From: Gordonia sputi NBRC 100414
GTDB taxonomy: Bacteria; Actinomycetota; Actinomycetes; Mycobacteriales; Mycobacteriaceae
Direction: 5' to 3'
DNA: 54,411 nucleotides
NCBI RefSeq assembly: GCF_000248055.1
Contig: NZ_BAFC01000096.1
Location: forward strand, 1-54,411
Under the pieces are notes generated by a model that was not told the origin of the DNA, searched no databases, and worked only from the letters and a program-made list of their open reading frames with translations. Of the stretch, positions 16,692-24,924 are shown in pieces. Numbering within the stretch: position 1 is the stretch's first letter; each line of letters begins with the position of its first letter. The translations under genes and the position numbers were made by a program.

Positions 16692-17816
16692 TCAGGCGGT
16701 GAGCCGCGCCACGGCGGCGTCGATGCGCTCGTCGGTGGCGGTCAGAGCGAAGCGCACGTGGTTGACCCCGAGCGGTCCGTAGAAGTCTCCGGGGGCAGCC
16801 AGGATTCCGCGCTCGGCGAGCCACGCAACGGTGTCGCGGCAGCCCTCGCCCCGGGTGGCCCAGAGGTACAGCCCGGCTTCCGAATCGTCGACGCGGAAAC
16901 CCGCCTCGCGCACCGCGGGCAGCAACCGCGAACGGCGCAATTGGTAGCGGGCGCGCTGCGCCTCGACGTGCGTGTCGTCGGAGAGCGCAGCGGTCATGGC
17001 GGCCTGGATCGGGAACGGCACGATCATGCCCGAATGTTTGCGCACGGCAAGGAGTTCGGCGATCAGATCACGGTCACCGGCGAAAAAGCCCGCGCGATAC
17101 GACGCCAGGTTGGAGATCTTCGACAGGGAGTGGATGGCGAGTAGCCCGGTGTGGTCGCCATCGCTGACCCGCGGATCGAGAATCGACACCGCCTCGGTGT
17201 CCCACGACAGTCCGAGGTAGCACTCGTCGGACGCGAGGATCGTGTCGTGCTCGCGGCACCATGCAACCACCTTGCGCAGATGGTCGACGCCCAGCACGCG
17301 GCCCGTCGGATTCGACGGGGAGTTGATGAACATGAGCGCGGGTGCCGAACTGCCCATGACCGGGCCGATCTGCAGCGTCGAATCCGCTCGTGTCACCGAC
17401 GCGCCCGCCAGCAGCGCGCTGACTTCGTACGTGGGGTAGGCGACCTCGGGGATCACGACGTGGTCGCCGACGCCGATACCGAGCGCGGAGGTCAGCCCGG
17501 CGATGGCCTCTTTGGTCCCGATGACCGGGAGAATCGACGATTCGTCGAGATCCGATGCGCCGTACCGGCGTGCGAGCGCCTCTGCTGCGGCCTCGCGTAG
17601 CTCTTTCGTACCGATCGTTGTCGGATAGCCGGGGAAATCCGACGCGGACGCCAACGCCTCACGGATCAGCGTGTCGACGGGATCGACGGGCGTGCCGACA
17701 GAGAGGTCGACGATGCCGTCCTCGTGGGCGGCAGCAGTCGCCTTGGCCTCGGCGAGCGAATCCCAGGGAAAATCGGGTAGCGCCTCACTCACACGTGCCC
17801 GACGGGCCGTTCGCAA
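16692..17816 (-). CDS. dapC: N-succinyldiaminopimelate aminotransferase
   Basis: PLP-dependent class I/II aminotransferase, 374 residues, converting N-succinyl-2-amino-6-ketopimelate to N-succinyl-LL-DAP. Features: IVDLSVGTPVDPVD at the N-terminus, INSPSNPTGRVLGVDHLRKVV (PLP pocket), ASDECYLGLSW (Asp/Tyr contacting PLP) and the Schiff-base lysine in IHSLSKISNLASYRAGF. The C-terminal VRFALTATDERIDAA is the DapC-specific ending. The start is either TTG at 17816, which has a strong GAGG site 6 bases upstream within the end of fdxC, or GTG at 17792 (VSEALPDF); the first is preferred. The fdxC-dapC pair is conserved in mycobacteria. Confidence 0.92.
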   Translation of the reverse strand: MRTARRARVSEALPDFPWDSLAEAKATAAAHEDGIVDLSVGTPVDPVDTLIREALASASDFPGYPTTIGTKELREAAAEALARRYGASDLDESSILPVIGTKEAIAGLTSALGIGVGDHVVIPEVAYPTYEVSALLAGASVTRADSTLQIGPVMGSSAPALMFINSPSNPTGRVLGVDHLRKVVAWCREHDTILASDECYLGLSWDTEAVSILDPRVSDGDHTGLLAIHSLSKISNLASYRAGFFAGDRDLIAELLAVRKHSGMIVPFPIQAAMTAALSDDTHVEAQRARYQLRRSRLLPAVREAGFRVDDSEAGLYLWATRGEGCRDTVAWLAERGILAAPGDFYGPLGVNHVRFALTATDERIDAAVARLTA

Positions 17817-17817
17817 G

Positions 17818-18150
17818 TCAGTCCTCGCCCTCGTTCATCGGCGGGAGTTCTTTGACGAAGGGCGGGTCGAAGTCGGTCTTGCCGACCTTGCTCGCGCCAC
17901 CCGGCGAACCGAGGTCGTCGAAGAAGTCGGCGTTCGCGCTGACGTAGGGCTCCCACTCGTCGGGAACGTCGTCCTCGTAGAAGATCGCTTCCACGGGACA
18001 CACCGGTTCGCAGGCACCACAGTCCACGCACTCATCCGGCTGGATGTACAGACTGCGGCCACCCTCGTAGATGCAATCGACAGGGCACTCCTCGACGCAG
18101 GCCTTGTCCATCACGTCCACACAGGGCTCCGCGATGATGTACGTCACCAC
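17818..18150 (-). CDS. fdxC: Seven-iron ferredoxin
   Basis: A 110-residue soluble electron carrier of the mycobacterial FdxC type. The N-terminal half carries CVDVMDKACVEECPVDC (3Fe-4S site plus the shared Cys) and CVDCGACEPVCPVEAI (4Fe-4S site). The C-terminal tail (ADFFDDLGSPGGASKVGKTDFDPP) is characteristic. Such ferredoxins serve cytochromes P450 and other oxidoreductases. It directly precedes dapC; the conserved pairing has no known biochemical basis. Confidence 0.95.
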   Translation of the reverse strand: MVTYIIAEPCVDVMDKACVEECPVDCIYEGGRSLYIQPDECVDCGACEPVCPVEAIFYEDDVPDEWEPYVSANADFFDDLGSPGGASKVGKTDFDPPFVKELPPMNEGED

Positions 18151-18618
18151 TTTCTCCTTTTCCGCATCACACGTTCACGTGTCCGCTCGCGCCCGCGTGT
18201 GCTCACACGGCGGCAGACCTCGACGCGAGGGCTGATCGCGTCGCACGCGCGCACCGTCGACCTCCCCCGAGACAGGCGCCGAGCACACACGCATCGTCAA
18301 CCTTATCTGCCCGGCAATGCCACAGCCCACATCGCCCCGTGCAATCGCCCACATCTTTCCCGGTCAGGGCAACTCGGCACGACGAAGATCACAGTTTCGA
18401 CGACTCGATTCCCTCCCCGACGGCAGCCGTCGATTTGCGTTCAGCGTGACGCCAACCCTCCCGCGGCGCAGACGTCGGGAGCATCCTGTCCTGGTGAGTC
18501 TGATCATCGCCCGGAACGGGGCCCAGCAGATCAGCGTGGGATTGGCCATCGCGCACTGTCGACGCCGCTGATCATCCGCCGATCCCCGACCCCTCTCCAC
18601 CTTTCTTCCGGAGTGCTC
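18151..18618. other. 468-bp divergent intergenic region between fdxC and cysteine dioxygenase
   Basis: Holds the fdxC promoter region and the 5' region of the cysteine dioxygenase gene. The only structure I can point to is a possible 25-codon leader ORF at 18494-18571, listed separately. A ribosome site CCGGAG precedes the dioxygenase ATG by 6 bases. No convincing hairpin terminator or riboswitch was seen. Confidence 0.6.
18494..18571 (+). CDS. Possible short leader peptide ending in His-Cys-Arg-Arg-Arg
   Basis: GTG-initiated frame of 25 codons whose last residues are AIAHCRRR, ending 47 bases before the cysteine dioxygenase start. Cysteine-containing leader peptides that couple cysteinyl-tRNA supply to downstream expression are known in mycobacteria and streptomycetes (from memory), and the downstream gene degrades cysteine. 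Against it: only one Cys codon and no clear attenuator hairpin. Offered as a low-confidence candidate. Confidence 0.25.
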   Translation: MSLIIARNGAQQISVGLAIAHCRRR

Positions 18619-19218
18619 ATGACCTCGACCCTCGATCCCGTGCACCGCGCCGCGACACGACCGACGAGTGCCACCCTTCCCACACGACTTCGACCCGCCG
18701 ACCTCCTGCGCATCACCGATCAGGGCGTCGCAGACGTTCTCGACGGTCGATATAACCACCTGCTGCCTCCGTCCTGGGACCCCGTCGAGCGCTGGTCGAC
18801 CCGCCTCGAATCCGACGACGACCTCGACCTCTGGCTGATCAGCTGGACGCCCGACCGCTCGACGGACCTGCACGACCATGCCGGCTCACTCGGCGCACTG
18901 ACCGTGCTGTCCGGCGCGCTACGCGAGTACCGCTGGACCGGCAACGACCTCGCACTGCGCATCCTGTCCGCGGGCGACCAGGCGTCGTTTCCCCTCGGTT
19001 GGGTCCACGACGTGCAGCATCACGCCAGCGCACCTCCGCTGCGCGGCCTCAACCAGGCGCACGCAACCTCGCACCGCCTCGGCTCGGTGAACGAACCGGG
19101 CCCCACCCTCAGCGTGCATGCCTATTCGCCACCCCTGACGGCGATGTCGTTCTACGAGGTCACCGACGCGAGCAGATCGCGACGCACACGCACAGAACTC
19201 ACCGACGAACCCGAATGA
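18619..19218 (+). CDS. Cysteine dioxygenase (type I, cupin)
   Basis: A 199-residue cupin enzyme that oxidises L-cysteine to cysteine sulfinate with a mononuclear iron. Iron ligands are the two His in DLHDHAGSLGALTVLSGALREY and a later His in PLGWVHDVQHHAS. The C-terminal Tyr near the active site is probably in SVHAYSPPL. The N-terminal 30 residues are a low-conservation extension. ATG at 18619 has CCGGAG 6 bases before it; the long open frame upstream is not coding. Followed after 18 bases by a rhodanese gene, a pairing widespread in actinobacteria and consistent with sulfur detoxification. Confidence 0.88.
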   Translation: MTSTLDPVHRAATRPTSATLPTRLRPADLLRITDQGVADVLDGRYNHLLPPSWDPVERWSTRLESDDDLDLWLISWTPDRSTDLHDHAGSLGALTVLSGALREYRWTGNDLALRILSAGDQASFPLGWVHDVQHHASAPPLRGLNQAHATSHRLGSVNEPGPTLSVHAYSPPLTAMSFYEVTDASRSRRTRTELTDEPE

Positions 19219-19236
19219 TCCCGATAGCCTTGCGGT

Positions 19237-19611
19237 GTGCCGATGACGATCAATGACCTCCTGCTGAACGCGCGCGAAAGCCTCCAGCGGGTCGACGCCG
19301 CGGACCTGCCCGCCGAACTCGAGAGCGGTGCAGTCCTCGTCGATATCCGGCCCGCCGCGCAGCGCGCCGCCGAAGGAGAGTATCCCGACGCACTGGTCAT
19401 CGAGCGCAACGTCCTGGAATGGCGCTGCGATCCCGCCAGTGACGCCCGGATCGACGAGGCGGTCGATCACGACGTGCGGTGGATCATCCTGTGCTCCGAG
19501 GGCTACACGTCGAGCTTGGCCGCGGCGTCGTTGCAGCAGTTGGGCTTACACCGCGCCACCGACGTCGTCGGCGGCTACCGAGCGATCCTCGCCACGCAGT
19601 CAGACGACTGA
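19237..19611 (+). CDS. Rhodanese-like sulfurtransferase domain protein
   Basis: A single-domain rhodanese of 124 residues. The N-terminal CH2A-like motif is VLVDIRPAAQRAAEGEYPDA and the active-site loop is WIILCSEGYTSSLAAASL, with the catalytic Cys first in the CxxGxxS loop. GTG at 19237 or ATG at 19243 are both possible starts. The gene lies immediately after cysteine dioxygenase on the same strand, so it probably handles sulfane sulfur from cysteine breakdown. It ends 59 bases before the convergent cofG. Confidence 0.85.
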   Translation: MPMTINDLLLNARESLQRVDAADLPAELESGAVLVDIRPAAQRAAEGEYPDALVIERNVLEWRCDPASDARIDEAVDHDVRWIILCSEGYTSSLAAASLQQLGLHRATDVVGGYRAILATQSDD

Positions 19612-19670
19612 ACTTCTCAGTGCCGCAAGACCTCCCGAAGCCGCGAGACCTCCCGACGCCTCAGACTCGC

Positions 19671-20915
19671 TCACGCGACGGCGGGCCAGGGACGGCCCGA
19701 CGGCATGGCGTCTGCCGCGAGTCCGGTGTCCGGGTCGGCGAGTGCCGCAACGTGCGCCGTCAGTGACGGATCGATCCAGTTCTCGGCGTCGAGCACGTAC
19801 GGCGGTTGGGCCGTGATCCGCTCGGCGAGAACGTATCCCGATTCCGCGGTGATCTCGGCGAGAGTGGTCAGGTTGGGCCACGGACGTTCGGGGTTGACGT
19901 GGTCGGGCGTCAGCGGCGACACGCCACCCCAGTCGTCGATGCCCGAGGCGATCAACGCCGCGCACTCCTCCCCCGACACCAGGTTCGGCGGCGCCTGCAC
20001 CCGCATGCGCGACCCGAGCACGATGCGTGCGGTTGCCACAGCCGCGAGGAACTCGGTCATCTCGGCGTCGGGTGTGCCGCGCATCGCGGTGTCGGGCTTG
20101 GCCCGGAAGTTCTGCACGATCACCTCTTGGATGTGACCGGCACGCGCGATATCGGCAAGTGCGAGTAGCGATTCCGCGCGTTCGGTCAAGCTCTCGCCGA
20201 TGCCGACGAGGATGCCCGTGGTGAAGGGAATCCGCAGATCACCCGCATCGCGAAGCACCTGCAGCCGGACCAACGGGTCTTTATCGGGGCTGCCGTAGTG
20301 CGGTTGCCCCTTCTCGGTGAACAGTCTGCGCGAGGTGGTCTCGAGCATCATGCCCATCGAGGGCGCAACGGGCCGCAACACCGCCATCTCCTCGGCGCTC
20401 ATCACGCCGGGGTTGAGATGCGGCAGCAGGCCGGTGTCTTCGAGGACGGCAACCGCTGCTGCGCGCACGTAGTCGAGTGTCGACGAATATCCCCGTGCGG
20501 CAAGCCATTCGCCCGCCTGCGGCCAGCGATCCTCCGGCCGGTCGCCCAGGGTGAACAGCGCTTCTTTGCAGCCGAGCGCGGCTCCCTGGCGTGCGATCGA
20601 CAGCACCTGGTCGATCTCGAGGAACATGCCCTCGCCCGCCCGTGCCAGTTTGCCCGGCACCGTCACGAACGTGCAGTAGTGACACCGGTCGCGGCACAGC
20701 CGCGTCAACGGCACGAACACCTTGCGCGAGTAGGTGATCTGACGTTCCCGACCCACCTCGGCAAGCCCCTCGTCGCGCATCGCCGACGCGACCGCCGCCA
20801 CCGCGGTCAGGTCGTCGCCCGACGCCGACAGCAGCGCCGTCGCCTCGGCGAGCCCGACGTCGCCGCCCGCGCGCACCACGTCGAGCGCCTCACGTGCAGT
20901 CATGTCAGTTGTCAT
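19671..20915 (-). CDS. cofG: 7,8-didemethyl-8-hydroxy-5-deazariboflavin synthase subunit CofG
   Basis: Radical SAM enzyme that closes the deazaflavin ring of Fo, the F420 precursor, from the CofH product. The cluster motif is intact: C74, C78 and C81 in [11 protein letters not shown] (CX3CX2C). The rest is typical Cof[60 protein letters not shown] and [17 protein letters not shown]. Length 414 is normal. ATG at 20915 has a GAGGGG site about 9 bases upstream; a GTG at 20924 overlapping the previous stop is an alternative. In mycobacteria this domain is the N-terminal half of FbiC; here it is a separate gene downstream of a monooxygenase and a CofH-like gene. Confidence 0.93.
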   Translation of the reverse strand: MTTDMTAREALDVVRAGGDVGLAEATALLSASGDDLTAVAAVASAMRDEGLAEVGRERQITYSRKVFVPLTRLCRDRCHYCTFVTVPGKLARAGEGMFLEIDQVLSIARQGAALGCKEALFTLGDRPEDRWPQAGEWLAARGYSSTLDYVRAAAVAVLEDTGLLPHLNPGVMSAEEMAVLRPVAPSMGMMLETTSRRLFTEKGQPHYGSPDKDPLVRLQVLRDAGDLRIPFTTGILVGIGESLTERAESLLALADIARAGHIQEVIVQNFRAKPDTAMRGTPDAEMTEFLAAVATARIVLGSRMRVQAPPNLVSGEECAALIASGIDDWGGVSPLTPDHVNPERPWPNLTTLAEITAESGYVLAERITAQPPYVLDAENWIDPSLTAHVAALADPDTGLAADAMPSGRPWPAVA

Positions 20916-20920
20916 CACGC

Positions 20921-22426
20921 TCACCCCTCGCGGGTCTCGACGACATACGGCCCTACATCGAACGTACCGTTTCTCTCTCGAAACGAGACTGCCGTACCAG
21001 GCCAGAGCAGCGTCAGCCTTCCGCTGTCCGGATCGACATACCAACTGTTGCAGCCGGTCAACCACACCGTCGACGAGGCGCGTTCGTCGATCTCGGCTGT
21101 GTAGGAGGCTTCGGCGTCGGCGGTGACCTCCACCGATCGGATGCCGTCGTCGGCGAGTACATCGAGCGCGCCGAGAACGTAGCCGAGTTGGGTCTCGATC
21201 ATGTAGATGGCGGAGTTGTGCCCCAGTGCGGCATTGGGGCCGTCGAGCACGAACATGTTGGGGAAGCCGTGCACGGTGGTCGACGCGTACGACGTCATCC
21301 CGTCGGACCAGTGCGTGTCGAGCCGTTCGCCGCTGACACCGGTGATGCGCGTGGAGACTGGAGGTCGGGCGGCCTCGAATCCCGTTGCCATCACGAGTAA
21401 GTCGAGGTCATAGCAGCGTCCACTGGCCGCGCGAGCCTTCGATTCGCGCACCGTGTCGAGCGCACTCGGCTCGAGAATCACGTTGTCGCGCAGAAGCGTC
21501 GGATAGAAGTCGTCGCTCAACAGGATGCGTTTGCACCCGATCTCGTAGTCGGGTGTGAGGATCGATCGGAGTTCCGGATCGTCGATCTGGGCGTGCAGCT
21601 GAGTTCGTGCGCGCGCGCGGATCTCGTCGATATCCGGGTGCAGCGCGAGCCGCTGACGGAACGCGGCATCGGCGTCGCGCAGAAGCTGATCGCGCACATC
21701 ATCTGCGACAGCGGGATCGAGGTAGGTGGCGCGTTCTTCAACGGTGTACTGCCGATCGTCACGCGGCACGACATACGGTGGCGTCCGACAGAAGACGACG
21801 AGTTCTTCGGCGTTCTCGGCGAGATGCGGAGCGATCTGCACCGCCGACGCACCGGTACCCACCAGACCGATGCGCGCGCCGTCGAGCGGTAGGTCGTCAC
21901 GCCAGGCGGCGGTGTGGACCACCTCGCCGGTGAATGAGTCGAGTCCCTCGATGTCGGGGACTCTCGGCTCCGACAACCGCCCGACAGCGAGAACCAATGC
22001 ACGGCAGATGATCTCGCCGTCGGACGTCGTGATCGTCCACCGAGCCGCTACGGGATTCCAGGTGGCGTCGAGCAGCTCACAGCCGAGTCGGAGTCGGTCG
22101 TCGAATCCCTCGTCGAGCACGGTCCGTTCGAGGTACTCGCGGATCTCGCCACCACTGGGATACACCGACGACCAATCGGCAGGCGGACGGAACGAGAAAG
22201 AGTAGAGATGCGCCGGAATGTCGCAGGCAATACCCGGATAGGTGTTGTCCCGCCACGTTCCCCCGACGGCGTCGGCACGCTCGAGAACGAGAAACGACTC
22301 GCCTCCACGTCGAGCGAGCTTGGTGGCCATCCCGATTCCGGCGAACCCGGCACCGACGATCACGACGTCGACGTCGGGCTCTGCGACAGCTCGACGGTCA
22401 GGCGTGCTCACATGATCGGCAGTCAC
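20921..22426 (-). CDS. Flavin-containing Baeyer-Villiger-type monooxygenase
   Basis: A 501-residue FAD/NADPH monooxygenase. Rossmann motif for [15 protein letters not shown] (G25, G27, G30). Then [17 protein letters not shown], typical of Baeyer-Villiger enzymes. The type I BVMO fingerprint F-x-G-x-x-x-H-x-x-x-W reads [11 protein letters not shown] at residues 165-175, followed by the NADPH site [15 protein letters not shown]. Such enzymes insert oxygen next to ketones or oxygenate N and S atoms. It overlaps the CofH-like gene by 4 bp upstream and runs to within 5 bases of the cofG ATG (or overlaps its alternative GTG), so it is embedded in the deazaflavin gene set. Substrate unknown; a link to deazaflavin chemistry is inference from gene order alone. 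Confidence 0.88.
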   Translation of the reverse strand: MTADHVSTPDRRAVAEPDVDVVIVGAGFAGIGMATKLARRGGESFLVLERADAVGGTWRDNTYPGIACDIPAHLYSFSFRPPADWSSVYPSGGEIREYLERTVLDEGFDDRLRLGCELLDATWNPVAARWTITTSDGEIICRALVLAVGRLSEPRVPDIEGLDSFTGEVVHTAAWRDDLPLDGARIGLVGTGASAVQIAPHLAENAEELVVFCRTPPYVVPRDDRQYTVEERATYLDPAVADDVRDQLLRDADAAFRQRLALHPDIDEIRARARTQLHAQIDDPELRSILTPDYEIGCKRILLSDDFYPTLLRDNVILEPSALDTVRESKARAASGRCYDLDLLVMATGFEAARPPVSTRITGVSGERLDTHWSDGMTSYASTTVHGFPNMFVLDGPNAALGHNSAIYMIETQLGYVLGALDVLADDGIRSVEVTADAEASYTAEIDERASSTVWLTGCNSWYVDPDSGRLTLLWPGTAVSFRERNGTFDVGPYVVETREG

Positions 22427-23562
22427 CCGCAGGCCCGCATATTCTCGTTGCGCGGCAACGTGATTCGACGCCCCTCCGGAGGATCGCCATAGTCGGTACG
22501 ACGCTGCCGGGGCAGCCGACCAACCGCGTGAGCGATCTCCGCGATGTCGTAGACGGACAGCGTGCGACCGGCCTCCTGGCCGGATTCCGGCGAGAGCTCG
22601 CCGTCGAGCAGCAAGCCGCCGATGTCGTCGGCCCCGCCCGCGAGAACGTCGAGGACGACGTCGCGATCGAGCTTGGTCCAGGCGACCTGGATGTGGTCGA
22701 TGTGTCCGAGCATCATCAGACGCGCGACCGCGTGGACTGCTCGGGTCTCACGAACACCGACCGAGTGGGTGGCCGCGCCGGCGAGGTGAGGTGGTGCGTT
22801 CTCGGGCAGCAGCGGCATGACGATCAACTCGTGAAAGCCGTGGGTCTCGTCGGCGATGCGCGCGAGCAGTCGCAGGTGTGCGACCACATGCTCGGGCTCT
22901 TCGACGTGGCCGTACAGCAGAGTGGCGGTGGAGAACAGGCCCGCGTAATGGGCGGCGCGGATCGTGTCGACCCACTCCGATACCGGCTGTGGCGCACCTG
23001 CGGGATGCAGTGCCGCACGTACCTCGTCGTCGAGAATCTGTGCCGCGGTGCCCGGTACCGACCCGAGTCCCGCGGTGCGCGCCAGCCGGAGGAACTCCGG
23101 GACGTCGAGATTCATGCGCGCAGCACCGTCGCGGATCTCGGGTGGTCGGAAGGCGTGCAGGTGCATGTCGGGTGACGCGGCGTGGATTCTTTCGATGATT
23201 CGCAGGTAGACGTCGCCGCGTTCATCGCCTGGTATCGCGCCCTGCATGCAGATCTCGGTGGCGCCGAGCGTCCACGCCTCGGCGACGAGCGCCTCGATCG
23301 AGACTGCCGAATCGTCGGCCGCGACAACCGCGGTGTCGAAGTTTCGGTTCACCACGAAGGTCATGACGTCGGGATCGGTGACCTCCCTGCGGGCGGCGTC
23401 GGCGAGTGCGCACAACGCGAGCAGGTCGTCATCATCGGCGCCGAGCAAGGCCACCCACTCGGCGTCGGTCACCGACGCCGGGTCGGCTCGCACAGCGGCC
23501 AATGCCGACCGAACCGATTCGACTGGGGCGGGGCGGTCACTCGCCCACGCGCGCAACACCAT
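22423..23562 (-). CDS. CofH-like protein lacking the radical-SAM cysteine motif
   Basis: A 379-residue homologue of CofH, the radical SAM subunit that joins tyrosine to 5-amino-6-ribitylaminouracil. The family body is clear: FVVNRN (69-74), GATEICMQGAI (100-110), HLHAFRPPEI, SVPGTAAQILDDEVR, STATLLYGHVEEPEHVVAHL, VMPLLPENAPPHLAGAA, AVHAVARLMMLGHIDHIQVAWTKL and a degenerate GGADDIGGLL. Right after VVNRN, where CofH and FbiC carry N-V-C-x3-C-x2-C-A-F, this protein reads FDTAVVAADDSAVSIEAL with no cysteine, about 18 residues shorter than FbiC as I recall it. The frame is open and continuous, so this is not a simple frameshift. It cannot bind the usual [4Fe-4S]-SAM cluster. ATG at 23562 has a possible leaderless promoter. 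Confidence 0.85.
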   Translation of the reverse strand: MVLRAWASDRPAPVESVRSALAAVRADPASVTDAEWVALLGADDDDLLALCALADAARREVTDPDVMTFVVNRNFDTAVVAADDSAVSIEALVAEAWTLGATEICMQGAIPGDERGDVYLRIIERIHAASPDMHLHAFRPPEIRDGAARMNLDVPEFLRLARTAGLGSVPGTAAQILDDEVRAALHPAGAPQPVSEWVDTIRAAHYAGLFSTATLLYGHVEEPEHVVAHLRLLARIADETHGFHELIVMPLLPENAPPHLAGAATHSVGVRETRAVHAVARLMMLGHIDHIQVAWTKLDRDVVLDVLAGGADDIGGLLLDGELSPESGQEAGRTLSVYDIAEIAHAVGRLPRQRRTDYGDPPEGRRITLPRNENMRACG

Positions 23563-23569
23563 GCAGAAC

Positions 23570-23575
23570 ACTCTA
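23570..23575 (-). promoter_or_regulatory. Possible -10 element for leaderless cofH-like transcript
   Basis: TAGAGT on the minus strand fits the actinobacterial TANNNT -10 pattern and ends 7 bases before the ATG at 23562, which would place the transcript start at the start codon. No clear ribosome site is present, which fits a leaderless message. No -35 was identified. Confidence 0.4.
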
Positions 23576-23641
23576 ACGATCGCCGCCGTCGCTACCCCCG
23601 GCGGACGCGGCTGGAGAGGCTCAGCGGACGCGGAACCCCGG

Positions 23642-24016
23642 TCAGGCCTCGGCCTCGGGCAGGCGTCTCGACCACACCAACGCGACGGGTGCACCGAGTC
23701 CGATGATCACGAGCAGCAAGGTCGCGAGCGTCATGCTGCCCTGCAGCGCGAGCATCACGTCGCCGCCCGGGCCACCCATGCCGGCCACGGCAAGCACAAT
23801 CAGCCACGCCACCAGGGGGCCGTACCGCAGCGGGCCGTCGGTGTACTTCGCGGCCAGCCACAGCAGCAGGCAGTTGAGCAGGCCGGCGCCGATCGCAGCG
23901 ACCGGTACGGGTGTCCCTCCGAGGCGCAGATAGACGAAGCCGACCGAGAGGAGTCCGACGATGAATCCATCGAGGATCAGGAATCCGAGGAGCACGCGGT
24001 CGGCGACACGCATCAC
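23642..24016 (-). CDS. Conserved membrane protein (Rv1171-like)
   Basis: A 124-residue integral membrane protein with four predicted helices: VLLGFLILDGFIVGLLSVGFVYL, VAAIGAGLLNCLLLWLAAKY, PLVAWLIVLAVAGM and MTLATLLLVIIGLGAPVAL. It is found next to mshB in mycobacteria; function unknown. GTG at 24016 overlaps the mshB stop by 4 bp (GTGA); ATG at 24013 is an alternative (TGATG). It ends 79 bases before the CofH-like gene. Confidence 0.8.
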   Translation of the reverse strand: MMRVADRVLLGFLILDGFIVGLLSVGFVYLRLGGTPVPVAAIGAGLLNCLLLWLAAKYTDGPLRYGPLVAWLIVLAVAGMGGPGGDVMLALQGSMTLATLLLVIIGLGAPVALVWSRRLPEAEA

Positions 24017-24924
24017 GCCACTCCGTCGGACGAGCCGTCAGACGCGTGGTCCGAGAAGAAGAGATCCGCAGCCCGGCGCCCAGACGTGAGGCGATCCCGG
24101 TTCGACCGCAGCACGAAGTGTTCGTCGCTCATGATCGGTTGCAGGATGTTGTTGCTGAGCGCGTACTCGGTTCCCGACGGCGCGACGGTCACTTGCGTGG
24201 CGTGTGCACGCAGCCCGTCGACCTTGCGGTCGTAGACGGCGCTGACGTCGATCGCGGCGTCGATCTCGTCGTCGGGATAGCTGGGCAACTCCCCCGTCCC
24301 GGGCATCCGCCACCCCTGCGGAACACTGCTCGCCGAGGCCAATCCCTCGTGCAGCGCACTGTGTTCGGTGACCGACTCCCAGACGATTAGCTCACGCCCG
24401 GTTCGGGCCTCGACGAGTGGGATCGCCGCCATCGACGCCGTGTGGACCATCTTGTGGTCGGGGTGACCGTAGGTGCCCGCCATGTCGTAGGTGACGAGGA
24501 CGTGCGGGTCGAACTCGGCGATGACGTTCGCGAGTGTTGCCACGACGTCGTCGAAGCGCGCTTGCGCGAGCGCACGCGGATGCTGCGCCGACGCCGAACC
24601 GGCCATCCCCGAATCGCGCCAATGCCCCGCACCGCCGAGGAACTTTGGACGCAGCGGCGCTGCACCCTCCGGAGTGAGCGCGGCCAGCGCATCGGTCAGC
24701 TCGCGGATACGGTAGCCGCCGAGTTGATCGGCACCGCCGTCGGCGACCAACTGCGCCCATTCGTCGCCGATCACCTCGCCCTCCTCGCCGAGCGTGAACG
24801 TGAGGACGCGCACGTCGACGCCCTCGGCGAGGTACCGCGCGATGGTGCCCCCGGTCATGATCGTCTCGTCGTCGGGATGCGCGTGAAGCAGCAGCAGTCG
24901 ACGATCGGATCGCTGGTCGCTCAC
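24013..24924 (-). CDS. mshB: N-acetyl-1-D-myo-inositol-2-amino-2-deoxy-alpha-D-glucopyranoside deacetylase
   Basis: Zinc deacetylase of mycothiol biosynthesis, which removes acetate from GlcNAc-Ins. Zinc ligands are in LLHAHPDDETIMTGGT (H16, D19) and in TYGHPDHKMVHTA (H157); D18 is the general base. Also present: VLTFTLGEEGEVIGDEWAQL and VLVTYDMAG, both typical of MshB rather than Mca. Choosing GTG at 24924, which overlaps the lpqW stop as GTGA, gives 303 residues, the same as the M. tuberculosis enzyme; ATG at 24936 is possible. Mycothiol is the main thiol of these bacteria; the cysteine dioxygenase/rhodanese pair lies 5 kb away. Confidence 0.94.
   Translation of the reverse strand: MSDQRSDRRLLLLHAHPDDETIMTGGTIARYLAEGVDVRVLTFTLGEEGEVIGDEWAQLVADGGADQLGGYRIRELTDALAALTPEGAAPLRPKFLGGAGHWRDSGMAGSASAQHPRALAQARFDDVVATLANVIAEFDPHVLVTYDMAGTYGHPDHKMVHTASMAAIPLVEARTGRELIVWESVTEHSALHEGLASASSVPQGWRMPGTGELPSYPDDEIDAAIDVSAVYDRKVDGLRAHATQVTVAPSGTEYALSNNILQPIMSDEHFVLRSNRDRLTSGRRAADLFFSDHASDGSSDGVA

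Noticed and set aside
17671..19218. Long plus-strand frame upstream of cysteine dioxygenase
   Set aside because: The first 315 codons run antisense to dapC/fdxC and through intergenic DNA; the conserved enzyme and a good ribosome site begin at 18619.
23290..23400. Sequencing frameshift as the cause of the missing CofH cysteines
   Set aside because: I read all frames of this stretch; no alternative frame restores CX3CX2C, and the frame is the same before and after the gap.
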